64,000 nucleotides of DNA from Numida meleagris (Eukaryota; Chordata; Aves; Galliformes; Numididae). The stretch covers positions 7,357,586 through 7,421,585 of the forward strand of contig NC_034424.1 in the NCBI RefSeq assembly GCF_002078875.1, read 5' to 3'. This document shows, piece after piece, positions 1 through 32,500 of this stretch. The translations under genes and the position numbers were made by a program. Each line of letters begins with the position of its first letter. The first letter of the stretch is position 1. The notes under the pieces were generated by a model that made no database searches, had not been told where the DNA came from, and saw only the letters and a list, made by a program, of their open reading frames with translations.

Positions 1-782
1 GCATGCTGCAGTAGGAACGATTATTAATGTGCTTTTTAAGGAGGGGCTTAGGAGAACTAAACAACTGCAGTGGTGATAGCTCGTTCTTGTCACTCTTTAC
101 GTGTCATTATAAGTAGCTGCCGTGGAGACTTCGTTACTCATCGTTTGGCCATTAGAGACGAGCACATTTGTGATTTCTTTCAGCAGATGTTGAGGAAGGA
201 AATAAAGCTCAGCAGAGCTGGACAGTGGCTCTGTCTGTGCCGGGTGCAGGGTGGTCACCCGTGCCCAGAGCTCCCATGGGGCGAAACCTGGAGCAGGAGT
301 CACAGCAGAGCTGGGAGCGGGAGAAGGGAAATGAATGGCTCTGAGGAATTGCTCAGCGTTAAGAAAAATGAGCGTTTTGACTTTTTAATAGCCATTTCCT
401 CTGTAGGTTTTACGAGTGTAGCAATTTATATACGTATATCTGGCCAATCGTTCAGCCAAACCACGGTAGCTCCATCACAACAGCAGAACTGAGCTGAAGA
501 TCTGATGGTTTCCCACCCAAACACCCACTCCTCCCTTGGGGCTGCACCTGGAACCTTCCGCTGGAGCTGAAAGGCCCATTTCTACTGCTGTCTTTCCCCC
601 TGTCAATGTACGGATACACATGTTGCGTCTCCTGTTTGATTTCTTCTTCCTCCTGCCTTTGGGTGTCCATCCATGGTCAGTGGTTCTGCTGGGGGGCAGC
701 AGGCAGGCAACACTCTGGGTCCCTTTGGGGAGCGCCTCGTGGCAGAAATGTCATCTCTTTGTCCTCTCCCTTTTCCTAACAG
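1..782 (+). other. COL5A1: Intron upstream of the first exon in the window
   Basis: This is the 3' part of an intron, ending in the acceptor TTTTCCTAACAG at 771-782. No Gly-X-Y exon is present. The open frames here are not bounded by splice sites that would join a collagen exon. I see no repeat or RNA gene. Confidence 0.8.
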
Positions 783-22056
<21,274 letters not shown>

Positions 22057-23263
22057 GAGCCACCTGAAAACTAGTCTCCAAATGAGCAACCTCGTAACCT
22101 CATTGCGCCATTTAATTAATTAAAAAGAAAAAAAAAAAAAAAAGAAAGAAAAAAAAAAAAGAGTTCCTCCTCACATGCACGTTCTGAAACTGGACAGCGA
22201 TGGGTTATTTCCTTTTCGTTTTTGTTTTGTTCTTCGTTTCGCCCGAGTTCCTCTGTGCCACGGCACCCACACGAACCCACGCAGAATCTCATGACCTTGA
22301 CGCTGCCCACGTGGCCCGTTGACCTGTCCCCATGCCACCGGGGCGGCCCCTGTGCCTCGCTCCGCTGCTGCTCCTGCACGGCCACCGCGCGCCCGCCATC
22401 TCCTCCACCCGCGTGTCCAGAGATGGAAACGCAGCCGAGACTCCTTCTCCCGGCAAGATGATGCCGAGTTGCTTCTCTGTAGATTTTTTTTCTCTGTGCG
22501 TTTCTAAGGAAAATGGATAAAAACTTGAAACTCCTGCGCTCAGCTTGACGTTGAGTCCCGGCTCTCGTGCGAACCCTGCTGAAGTTCTTCCTGGTCATCT
22601 CATTGACTTCTTGTGAGATTTGCATTGGGTCTAGCAAGCAGATGTAATGGCCGTTTCCAGAATCTGTAGGATCTCCATTGAATCGCCTAATTCTACTTCT
22701 TACCAAATTGAACCCCGACGAATTCGATCGCTAAAAGTCACCCTGGGCATCTCTTTCCCGTGTCTTAAAGGTGCTTATATTTTTGTATGTTTGTAAGTAA
22801 ATATTTGTATTGTATATTATTATAAATGTTTCCACGTTCCCGGCTTCAAAACATGCATGTGACCCCGCCTGCACGATGACAGCCCCCTGCTGCCGCCCCG
22901 CAGCCGCTGATGCCTATGGAATGATTTGCTCCACAATAAGGAAAGCAAAGCCTCTTCTTGCTACCGAGCCCTAAAAGCAGGATCCGATTTGCATCTTTGT
23001 GCCCCCGCTTAAGCTTCACGTCCGTGTTTTAAGTTAATTCTTCTTGCCCGCTTGTTTCCTTCGATATTCTTTGAAAATAATAATAATTAAAAAAAAAAAA
23101 AAACAATCTATTCCCGGTGGCAGATTGCAGTGGCAGGGGAGATCCATTTGTCCTCTTGGAATACGGAGCGTAAAGCAACGGAGGAAAAAAAAAAAAAAAA
23201 AAGGAGGAGGAGAAAAAAAAACAAAAAAAAAAAGGTGCTGTTTGTTTTTACATGTTCTCTTCG

Positions 23264-23271
23264 TGGTGCTA
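23264..23271 (+). promoter_or_regulatory. miR-29 8-mer seed match
   Basis: TGGTGCTA in the 3'UTR is perfectly complementary to miR-29 positions 2-8 with A opposite position 1. miR-29 is an established repressor of fibrillar collagen mRNAs. That it works here is inference. Confidence 0.6.
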
Positions 23272-23569
23272 TCTACTCGAGTAACGTTAACACAACACTG
23301 GTTGGACCCTGCCATTGGCCAATCTCCCACTGGCCGCTGCTTTAGCCGCTTCCAGCGCAGCCTGCACGCTCCTGCTCCGGTCTCTGGTTACCAATGCATG
23401 GCGGCTTCGTATTCTCTACATCGAAGACCTCTCCTTTCCTTCATCGTGTTACGGGAGCTCACACGGCCCGCGTAGGAAGTCTGAAAAGCGCTGACGCCTT
23501 CTCAAAAAAATACCCACGCATTTGTACGGTGGCGATGACACCGGATCGTACTCGGTCGCCGAATGTTTG

Positions 23570-23577
23570 TGGTGCTA
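23570..23577 (+). promoter_or_regulatory. Second miR-29 8-mer seed match
   Basis: A second perfect TGGTGCTA lies 306 nt downstream of the first. Weaker matches are GGTGCTA (7mer-A1) at 24,138-24,144 and 6-mer GGTGCT cores near 22,770, 23,234 and 24,005. Confidence 0.6.
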
Positions 23578-24130
23578 ACCGATGTCCTTGGCGCTGTCCG
23601 GACGCGGGGACGGAGCTGCGTGTGCCATTCTCTTCCCGCGGTGGCAGCCGGGATGGCTTCCTTCCCCACGCATCGTTTTTGGATCCCAGCCATTGCCACC
23701 GCCTTCCTTCTCCCCGCGTTGCTTTGTTTTCTCCCCGGCTGTTTCCTTCTTTAGATCTCTTGGCTGGAAAATCGATGTTGCAGGGGATTTTTTTTTTATT
23801 TTTTTTTTAATTATTATTATTATTATTTGGCCCGGAGTATTACAGCAACGGTTGAGCCAAGGGTGGGGTCTGTCACCGTAAAGGAAAGGACATCACATTT
23901 ACTGTGAAAAAAGGCAATATATGATGTCTTTTCCCCCCCTCCTTCCCTAGCAGAGAGCAGCAGCGCCCGCGGGAGGGAGCGAGGCGGGAGCTGCGATGCT
24001 GCACGGTGCTTTCGGGTCTGCAAGAGCCGTGTCCATCCGCCTCCCTTCTTGTGTCGTGTTCTGTCTCGTTACTATTTTTATTTTGTTGGTTTTTTTTTTA
24101 TTTTTTTCCACTTGAGGGGGGGGAGAAAAC

Positions 24131-24136
24131 AATAAA
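24131..24136 (+). terminator. Possible proximal poly(A) signal AATAAA
   Basis: AATAAA follows a G-run and A-rich stretch. No clear GU-rich downstream element is seen, so use is doubtful. Confidence 0.25.
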
Positions 24137-24405
24137 AGGTGCTACCCTAAAACTGCAGACCCCAGCAGCAAAGCAGTGAAAACGAGGATCCAGTGATCTA
24201 GGGCCGAGTTCGGCTTCTGCTCACCTTGGCAAGAGCCTCGGCCAGGAGCAGGGGGAAGGTCGAGGAGGTTGCACGTTCCCGTCTGCAACAGATATAAGCC
24301 ATATCTCGATGTATGTATGCACACGTGTGCGTCTGTCTAGGTCATGTGATTCTGTTCTGATGAATTCCCATCAAGGGAGCTTTTTTCTTTTTTTTTTTTT
24401 TTTTT

Positions 24406-24440
24406 NNNNNNNNNNNNNNNNNNNNNNNNNNNNNNNNNNN
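24406..24440. other. Assembly gap of 35 N between a T tract and an A tract
   Basis: Unknown bases inside the 3'UTR. The left flank is a T-rich run (about 24,381-24,405) and the right flank starts with 13 A (24,441-24,453). Confidence 1.
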
Positions 24441-24540
24441 AAAAAAAAAAAAACCCTCTGTTGAATTCCACAGTGTTGTAATTGTACTGAGCTCCAAACT
24501 GTTCCAATTCCCCCAGACCACTTAGCTACGGTATTATTGC

Positions 24541-24546
24541 AATAAA
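24541..24546 (+). terminator. Poly(A) signal AATAAA with U/GU-rich downstream element
   Basis: AATAAA is followed 25-40 nt later by TTCTTTTTGTG, a good downstream element. A credible polyadenylation site giving a 3'UTR about 300 nt shorter than the distal one. Confidence 0.5.
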
Positions 24547-24637
24547 ATTACTACTTGTATTTGCAGACATTCTTTTTGTGTAATTTTATTTCCCTCTCCC
24601 CTTAATATATATGACTTGAACAAATGTTGATAAGAAA

Positions 24638-24643
24638 AATAAA
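24638..24643 (+). terminator. Poly(A) signal AATAAA
   Basis: AATAAA, followed at 24,652-24,663 by a 12-A genomic tract. That tract could also mimic a poly(A) end in oligo-dT primed cDNA. Confidence 0.3.
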
Positions 24644-24730
24644 ACCTATGGAAAAAAAAAAAATTCTAGTACATAAGGCCCTTTTTAAAATATACTGTCA
24701 GATGACATATTGTACATTTCTTCAAAGTCC

Positions 24731-24842
24731 AATAAACATGTCATAAAATTTAAGTGTAATGCCCGTAAGAGCTATTTTTAAATATTTTAAACCTGTGTAA
24801 TAAAGGAATAAATGTAATAGACTTTTTTTTTTTTTCAATAAA
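24731..24842 (+). terminator. Distal poly(A) signal cluster (four AATAAA)
   Basis: AATAAA occurs at 24,731, 24,799, 24,807 and 24,837. A T run (about 24,823-24,835) precedes the last one, and a GT-rich stretch (GATGTGAATGTC at about 24,874) follows it. The last signal, AATAAATCAAG, is the most likely main 3' end of the gene. Confidence 0.6.
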
Positions 24843-24865
24843 TCAAGTTTACTGTTTCCACCTAA

Positions 24866-27800
24866 ACCAACATGATGTGAATGTCTTCTTGGAGTTGGTC
24901 GCAGCGGGGTTTCCCCACGACCCCTCCGCTCCGTGGTGCACGAAGAGTTCGTCGGAGCGGTGCAAGGGAACGCGTGCTGTTAAATAAGGAAGGAAAGACC
25001 TCAGAGGGAAAGCTCCCAGGCCTGGAGTATTATTTCTCAGTGAAGAACTTGGATGCACCCAGCAAGGAGAAGGACTTGAGCTGCGGGCTGTGCACCGGGG
25101 CTGTCGCCGTTGGCCACCAGTTCTCCGCAATGGACCCGGGGAGCCTTTGCTTGGCACCACAGCCTGTCCTCAACTCATTGCACCCTGAGGTGAATCCAGG
25201 AGACAAAATCCTTCTGCAGCTGCTGGCTGAGCTCCTCAGCCCCAAACTCCTGCCTGCGGGTGCTGCTGGCATGGGAGGGGAAGCAGCATGGGTGCACCTC
25301 GCCCACACTCTGCAGTCTGTGCTACCGGGATGTGCAAGAAGATGACGGCTCCTTGGGAAACTGCTGCAGGAAAAGAACAGCCACTGCTCTTGGATGCTCA
25401 CTGCTCTGGTTCTTCACGCAAAGACCATTGGGTTGGTGCTGCTGGTTTGCAGGTTGGAGAGATGTCTGCACCTTGAAAGCACATTGCAATGCAGCAGGTA
25501 CATACACGAGAAGTGCACACACATGCATACACCCAGCTCTGTGCACAGAGCTTTGTGATGACCGTGACAAACTGTGTCCTGTCAGCACCTCCCCTTTGTT
25601 CTTTGGCTGCAATTAGTGGAAAATCGCAGATTAAGGGGGCTTCAGATAAGGATTGGTTCGGATAAGGATTGGACTGGGAAATCTTGGGATATTATAGCCA
25701 AATCCTCATCCAGACAGACCCAAAAATGCAGCGGTACCACAGCTGGGGGAAGAAACCTGAGGAAAACCAGCATGAATTACACAGCCCTGGCTGGAAAGAT
25801 TTAACTGAATGCTGAGAAGTTTCAAGGTGATGCTCACCTCGCCCAGGCTGCCTTGCCAGTTAGGTCTGCAATAGATCATTGCGCTGCAGCAAACACTTCT
25901 CGTGAGCGCCTCGGGGTCTCGCTGCAGAGAGCAGCTTTGATCTGCCATTAGGAAAAAGCAGAGACCTGAGCGGGGATTGACTGTTTGTGGAGCTGCCAGA
26001 CGTGAAAGCACGGCATATTTTTCACTTCTTTTCACATAACAAAGAGTCCGCGATTTGGTGCGAGAGCTACAGGGCAGTAACTCTGCCAAGTGCAACTGGA
26101 GGGTAATTTTTGGAAGATCCACAGCAGAAAGCAGCAGGCTGCTGAAGCATGAAGATAATTCAGTTTTGTTCCGTGCTCTGAGGTTCCCCTCTGCCCCAGT
26201 TGACCTCATCAGTGCAAACAGAAACCAGGACTGAAGAAAGCAGTGGGCTCCCACGTGTGCTGCCTGCAATGCTCTGCACCCACCCCAGCACAGGAGCAGC
26301 AGTTAACTCAGAGCAGCTGAGCCCACTGCATTGCCAGCTGCCATTAAAAGAGCTGAGCCTGAGCAGGGTGCAGCCCAAAGAGCTTTTTCCTTTCAGCCAC
26401 CCAGGTGTGAGGATGCAGACATTTGCTACTGGGCTGATTCTTAAGGTAAAGCATCAACTGTAGCTTGTTTTCTGGATAAAGCTGGAGTTTTTCTTTCTCC
26501 TATGTATTTTTTTAGCCCTATTTCTGGAGGAAGGGGCCTAGGTCTTGATGCTGGCCATGTGTCCGTCAGCTCCCTGGTGCTCAGCAGGGAAGGACATGAG
26601 GATGGATGCAGGGATGGGCAGAGTGCTGCAGTGTGCCAGGAGCGGGCGCAGTGCTGGCACACGGTGCTCGGTTCCATCTGCACCGCCGTGATCCCAGCCC
26701 GTTTGCTCATTGCAAGACACGCCAGCATCAGTTGCAATGTGCCCTGCTCTATTATTATCTCTGGAAGCGATGCTGCTCCCAGCTCCTTAAATACCACGTT
26801 TGCATGAGGCTGGTAAAAATACAACAGGCTAAAAAAGAAGTGCTGGGTACAGTTAAATTTAGAGAGCGGATCCTGGGGGTTTGTTCCCTATGATCTCGTG
26901 AGTTTGGGCAAAAAATAAATAGGAGAAAACCTGTGAATGGGTGCTTTATGGAAAAAGGTTGGGCTTCCTGAGTGAGACCAAAGCCCTCCTGGAAAGAGGG
27001 AAACAGCAAAGAGAGGTGGGAGGCAGCCACTGGGAGGGAGAGGAACGGGGAGAACGTGAAGTGTTGGGCATGAGGCTTTCATGGTGTAAAAGGCAAACTA
27101 GAATTACTCTCAGCGCTCAGCCGCTTTCCATCCAGCATCTTCTCCCCAGCTCTGACCTGATTTCTTTTTAATAACATCTCAATCAAATGATGTGAACTGA
27201 TCTGACTCACAGCTCCAGGGGAATAAACCAACCAGCCCTCTCCGTGGCCATGAGAACACACAGAGGAGCTGCAGCCTCCTGGCAGCTCGCCGCCACCTGG
27301 GAGCTGAGCTGCTGAGTCCCCAGCAAAACTCACCCAGTGCATGCTGAGTGTGTCCCCTCCCGTTCAGCCCCTCACATGGGAACGCTGCTGTTGCAAATTC
27401 TCTGCTCTGCTTTCCGATCAGCGAGCCCTCCATCTGATGCACAGTTTCCAAGTTATCGTAGTTTTTCACTCACATGCCCTGAGCAGGGCAGACCTCAGAG
27501 GTTTCGGGTGCTTGGAGAGTTCTATAGAGCTTTTCGCGTCCACCAAGTCCAGGTCCCACGTTCTGGTGCTTGGGCTGGAGCTGAGCCCGCTGGGTGCAGC
27601 TGCCTCCTCCGCTCTCCATTTTAGCTCCCATTTTTGCACAGTGCAAGAGCAGCAGATGGGCAGCAATGCTTCAACGTAGAATTATCTATAAATCATCATT
27701 GCAGTGGGGCCTTCGTTTGTTTTCTTCCCTTTCCTCTTTTCTTCCCATGTATTTTTTCTCACTTTCAGGCTATGCGAGGTCGCTGCTTGGCAGCCCTTGC

Positions 27801-28977
27801 AGCCAACCTGGGCTGCTGCTCTCAACATCTGCCAGCTGCTCTCCTGCCATTGCGTAGTGGCACAGCATAGCAGAGTTGAGGCTCTGCTATGAGCTTTTTG
27901 AGGCTTAGCTCAAGGTCTGAATTCAACCAGGAGGCACTGCTTAGGAAGAATTGATTCCCAACACATCCCTTCACTACTGCTTCCAGCTGGGGGATGGCAG
28001 CTGCCCTGCAGAACGGCTGCATTTCTGCCCCTTGCAGTGTAAATGCAAGGAGAGCTCTGGTCCCAGCACCTCCTCTGGGCATGTAATCAAACCTGCTGGA
28101 TTTAGAGCTCTCACTGGGTTTTCCCTGTGTCGCAACACTGAAAGCTATTTTGCTTTTGATCCCCAAAGAGAGAGGAGCGTTAATGCGCTGTAGCTTTATT
28201 TATGGCACCTATTGCTATTTCATTTATTCCTTGTAACTTCTGGCTGCAGATTTTTCCATCCTGGGGCATCATGGCAGCAAAGTGATTTTCTCCAGAGGCG
28301 CAAACTCAATAGTTCAGACAGGCCCTGTGTGTTTCTACCTTCCCAGCAAACAAAACTTAGCAATTTATGCTTGTATTTAATAGGTTTTCTCAAATAGCCC
28401 AGAGCAAAACTAAACACCCCAAAGAAATCAAACACGTGAAAATCCTGAAGAAGAAGCTGTTTTTCTTCTTCAGAGAGAAGCCAACACGCTTGTTGGTTTT
28501 CTTTTTTTTTTTTAAGAGATGCATAACCAAGAGAGCTCTGAAGCGCTAAAATTACATCTTGTACAGCACAGGCTGTCACGCTCAGAGGCACCACGGCATC
28601 GCTACTCGACACAGCTGAGCGCAGAGAGCAAATGTGCCATCCGCGGGCCCTGCGTTGGGACTTAGCGTTCTCGTTCTGACTAATTATTACTATGTTAATT
28701 TGACAAAGAGATGTTCCCCTTTGCAAGAAATTTCCAGCACTGTGCTGGGTTTGTTTTTTTTTTAATTTTTTTTCAGCTGCTGTCTAGTTCTGAAAATCTT
28801 CTGTTCTCTCCATAACATCAGGGTGGGCATGGGCTCCCTTCACCTCCCATAGCGTATCAGTGCTGATACTGACCGCCATGGGATGCTGGGGACCTCCCTT
28901 ATTGTGCATGAGCCATGGTCTCCAAGAGAAATGTGCTGAGCTGCTGCCCTGGAGACATGGCAGGAGAGCTGGGTGGA
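24866..28977. other. Intergenic sequence downstream of COL5A1
   Basis: No coding exon, RNA gene or repeat family recognised. The first 150 bp or so are CpG-rich compared with the rest. Open frames up to about 190 codons occur on the minus strand (25,706-26,269), but I recognise no domain and see no coding signature. Confidence 0.6.
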
Positions 28978-29536
28978 AAGGAGCTAACTGAGGTTCAGCA
29001 AGGGTGGGTGTAGAGTCCTGCACCTGGGGAGGAACAGCCTGGTACATCAGTACAGGTTAGAGGATGTCCTGATGGAAAGGAGCTCTGTGGAGAAGGAGCT
29101 GGGTGTCATGGTTGACCAGTGGCTGACCATGAGCCAGCAGTGTGCCTCATGGCCAAGAAGACCAATAGTGTCCTGGTTGACCAACAGTTGGCCAGCTGTT
29201 GACCACAAGCCAGCAGCGTGCCCTCGTGGCTAGGAAGGCCAACGAGACCCTGGGTGCATCACAAAGAGTGTGGCCAGCAGGGTGAGGGAGGTTCTCCTCC
29301 CCTCTGCTCTGCCCTGGAGAGGCCCCATCTGCAACACTGGGCCCAGCACTGGGCTCCCCAGCTCAAGGCAGACAGGGAACTGCTGGAGTGGTGGCAAATC
29401 TTCTCTGGAGATATTCAGCCCCTCCCCTGGACTCCTTCATGTGTAACCTGCTGTAGGGAAGCTTCTTTAGCAGGGAGTTGGACTAGCTGATCTCCAGAGG
29501 TCCCTTCCAGCCCCTGTGATTCTGTAGTTCTGTGAC
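28978..29536 (+). mobile_element. CR1 LINE fragment, rearranged
   Basis: This is a sense-strand 3' part of a chicken-repeat-1 (CR1) non-LTR retrotransposon. Recognisable stretches are TCCTGCACCTGGGGAGGAA, CCAGCAGTGTGCC..TGGCCAAGAAG, AGTGTGGCCAGCAGG, GGAACTGCTGGAG, TTGGACTAGCTGATCTCCAG, and the 3' end GATTCTGTAGTTCTGTGA. The segment around the NTP of the reverse-transcriptase C-terminus is duplicated in tandem (29,111-29,174 and 29,175-29,252). About 400 bp of the usual CR1 sequence is missing near 29,385-29,405. The element is inactive, and the direction is set by its 3' tail repeats. Confidence 0.85.
29111..29252 (+). repeat. Tandem duplication inside the CR1 copy
   Basis: Two diverged copies of a 65-80 bp unit, each running from GGTTGACCA through GACCA.AAGCCAGCAG.GTGCC to AAGCCAA or its variant. 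The CR1 consensus has this segment once. Confidence 0.65.
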
Positions 29537-32500
29537 ATGCCTGCCTCCAGCCCATCCATCCAAGACCTGAAATGTCCCCATAGCAGGGCAGATCGTGGCC
29601 GTGAATGCAATGCTGAATTTCAGGAGCAGCCACCTGAAAGCGCAACGTCCTTCTTTGTGCTTCGCCTTCCAAGCAGGCTGATCAGAGACCCTGTTGAAAT
29701 GGAAATCAAAAATCTGCCAGGCTTGGAACATTAATTAAGATACACAACAGGGAGAAGCGCGGAGGGGAGCGCCTGATTGTGAGTTATCTGCTGGGAGAGG
29801 AAATGTTTGCGGATTCGATGCGCATACATCATTTTGGTGGTGAATGGAAGAAATTGAATCAAACTACATGGGAAGTTTGTATACCTCCGTGGATTTAATT
29901 TACAAACTTGCATTGTGCAAAGATTAACCTTGCTGAAGGGCATAAGCAGAACAGGCTGAACATGTAGAAGTTAATCCCTGATAGAAGTTTCTTCAAGAGG
30001 AAGCACCAAGCTGAGCTAAATACTGATCGTATACAAATACCTTCTTTCCCCTCCCAGTGCTTTCTTCCCAGCTCTGCGCTGTGGCTGCTTCTGCTGAAGA
30101 CTCTGCCAGCATGCCTGGACCAACAGTGCTCCTGCACAACGCAGATGTTGAGCAGCCCGTTATTGATAAGGAATATTAATGATATTTTTGAGTAGGGACC
30201 TCTGTCCTTGAGCATGCACTGGTGCAGCTGTCCCTGCCCCTTGCTCCTGCAGCCCTGGTTGCTTCAAAGCCCTGCGGTCTCCCTTCACCCACGTCAATGG
30301 AGCAAAGAAAAGGCACAAATTAGCCTAGGGAAGAACACATCAGGGCTGAAGAACACCTTTGGAAAAGCCATTCAGTCCCAGATTGCCTCTCTCATCTCTG
30401 ACTTTATGGGCTCTATACTTAGAGCTAATCGCTCTCCTATCCATTCTGCTGTGGCGTTTACTACACAGAGCTCCTCTCTGTGCACTAGGAGGGATTGCAC
30501 CAGGCAACCATGTCCCATTGCTGTCAGTGGGGCTCCAATACTAACCCTGGCACAGATCAGGAAAGGGACCAGCAACACTCCCAGCCTGCCACACGTAAGC
30601 TCTCCAGGGATTAATTAGTGCTCTCCCTGGGCCCAGAGAACTCCAGGAATGGTGTGTGTATTTTTAGTAGGACTGAGGGGGATGCAGAACTCGCTTCTCT
30701 GTATTTTGCTCCCTTCTCTCTTTCCTCTCATTTCACGTCTGGCAAAACTCAACCATTCCTATTGCGGAGTGTTTTCCAATCTAATTAGCTAAATGTTTTC
30801 ACCGGGGTTTGAGACCCTTGGTTGAAAGCCAGCTGTTTGCTATTAGACACCACTAATAAGGTCAGCCACGCTCCGGGCTCTAAATATTTGTGTGGAATGC
30901 TGCAGATAAAAGCAACCAGGAACCCCCACGCAACGCCGCCGCAGCATCGCCCTTTGCAGCCGGCACCTGCATGGCCATGGGGCATCCCCAGCTCCTCGTG
31001 GCCCGTATTGAGGACCACACAGTTCTCTTTTTCCCTCCTCTGTGAGGGCTGAGGAATAATTCATTTGCTACCTTGATATTTTTTTTTTTTACTCCCCCCC
31101 CTCTGAAGATTGATAGCGCTTTACTGTAAGGGGGAGAAAATCAACTTGTGCTGATCTACGGCCAGACGCTATTTATTCTCATGGAGTCTCATCTGCAATT
31201 TGTTCAGCATCTCTGAAATTAAAATGCGTTTGCAATCTCCCCAGATAGTTGAAAATACGCCGTTATTGCCCTCTCTCAGATGCCTTCTCCCTCCGATCAG
31301 GGCACGGTGTTATCAGCGCTGTGCGTTCTGCTTTGCATTCAGAGTGGTGTGGAAGTTTTGGGCCGTAAATAATGTCCCCGTGCAGCTCAGGGAGAATTAT
31401 TCGGGGCTGTTTCTTTTCCATTTTTTTCCTCTTTTCCTTCTTTCTCCCTTTTCCTTCCTATCTTTCTTTCTTTAGATCTTGGAGCGGGCAATAAATTAAT
31501 CACTTCTTCCCCCGTAGCAACCGCCAACGTACAATATGGAGCTGATTACTTCACACCTGTGATTTAGACTCAGAGGTGACCCTGCAAACGGCAAAAAAGA
31601 AAAAAAAATAAGAGCTTATTGTGTTGATCCTGTGCTGCCTGGGAGGCACAGAGCTCAGTGCATCAGTCCTAGAAAGCAGCATGCGGTCCTGCTGTGTTCC
31701 CAATGCACAGAGCCCAAGCCCCAGTGCATTCCCATTGCTTTCCAGAGCAAATTAAAACTGGAGACCAAAAACACAATGCCACCCAAAAGGTCTGTCCCAT
31801 GGAGACTTTTCCCACTTGAAAAGGCTCTTCTGGAGCAGGTCCAGCCTCCTTCGCTCGGCTGTGTCTCTATTTGTTTCCTGAAAGCAAAAGGCTTCATGTT
31901 GTTTCGTTTCGAATTTTCCATAGAGTGAATCGGATTGGTGAGCAGAGAAAGCTTTCAGGAAAAGGAGCTGCTGATGAGCAGATAGCACACAGAGCTGGGT
32001 GTGTAATCCCAGCCTTAACACAGCCTTGTTAAGATCTGGATGCCTTATTGCAGACATACACCCAGCTGAGCTTTGTATTAGGGTTTGTGGCTTCTCTCTT
32101 CCTCCCTCCCCTTCCTGCCATCATGTAATTTGCTGCCGTGTGCTGGAGGAAAGTCTCTTCTAACTGGTACACGTGTTGCACTGAGCAACATCCTCAATTT
32201 AAATGGAAATTCTGTCAATAACCAACGTGCTATCTCTCCTGGCCTGGGAAAGGGCTTAGAAATATCACTCAGAGGTAAAAAAAAAAAAAAAGCCACAGCT
32301 CAAATGCATTGGTACCGGAGCAGGCGCTGTCCTCTCAGAAAGGCCAATTGCAGATAATGAACTGCCCATTTGTTTGCAGCTAAGAGAGTGTCAGTTATCT
32401 GCCTGAAATATGAGTTCAGTAATGAAGGCTGAAAATGAAATGAAGGTGGGGGAAATGGGAATCTCGTTACGTGGTGACTACCGCCAGGTCTTGCAGCATC

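Larger units (their letters stand above)
22057..24865 (+). other. COL5A1: COL5A1 3' untranslated region (about 2.8 kb)
   Basis: It runs from the stop codon to the last poly(A) signal region. It contains repeated A tracts (22,122-22,160; 23,090-23,104; 23,186-23,233), T tracts (23,788-23,808; 24,088-24,110), an AU-rich stretch at 22,775-22,832, a TTA repeat at 23,809-23,827, and an assembly gap at 24,406-24,440. The length is like that of mammalian COL5A1. The exact 3' end is inferred from poly(A) signals. Confidence 0.85.

Noticed and set aside
70..492. 140-codon open frame on the + strand
   Set aside because: It lies in an intron before the first collagen exon, shows no domain and has no collagen register.
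22116..22706. 196-codon open frame on the - strand
   Set aside because: It lies antisense to the 3'UTR and starts or ends in homopolymer-encoded Phe runs; no domain.
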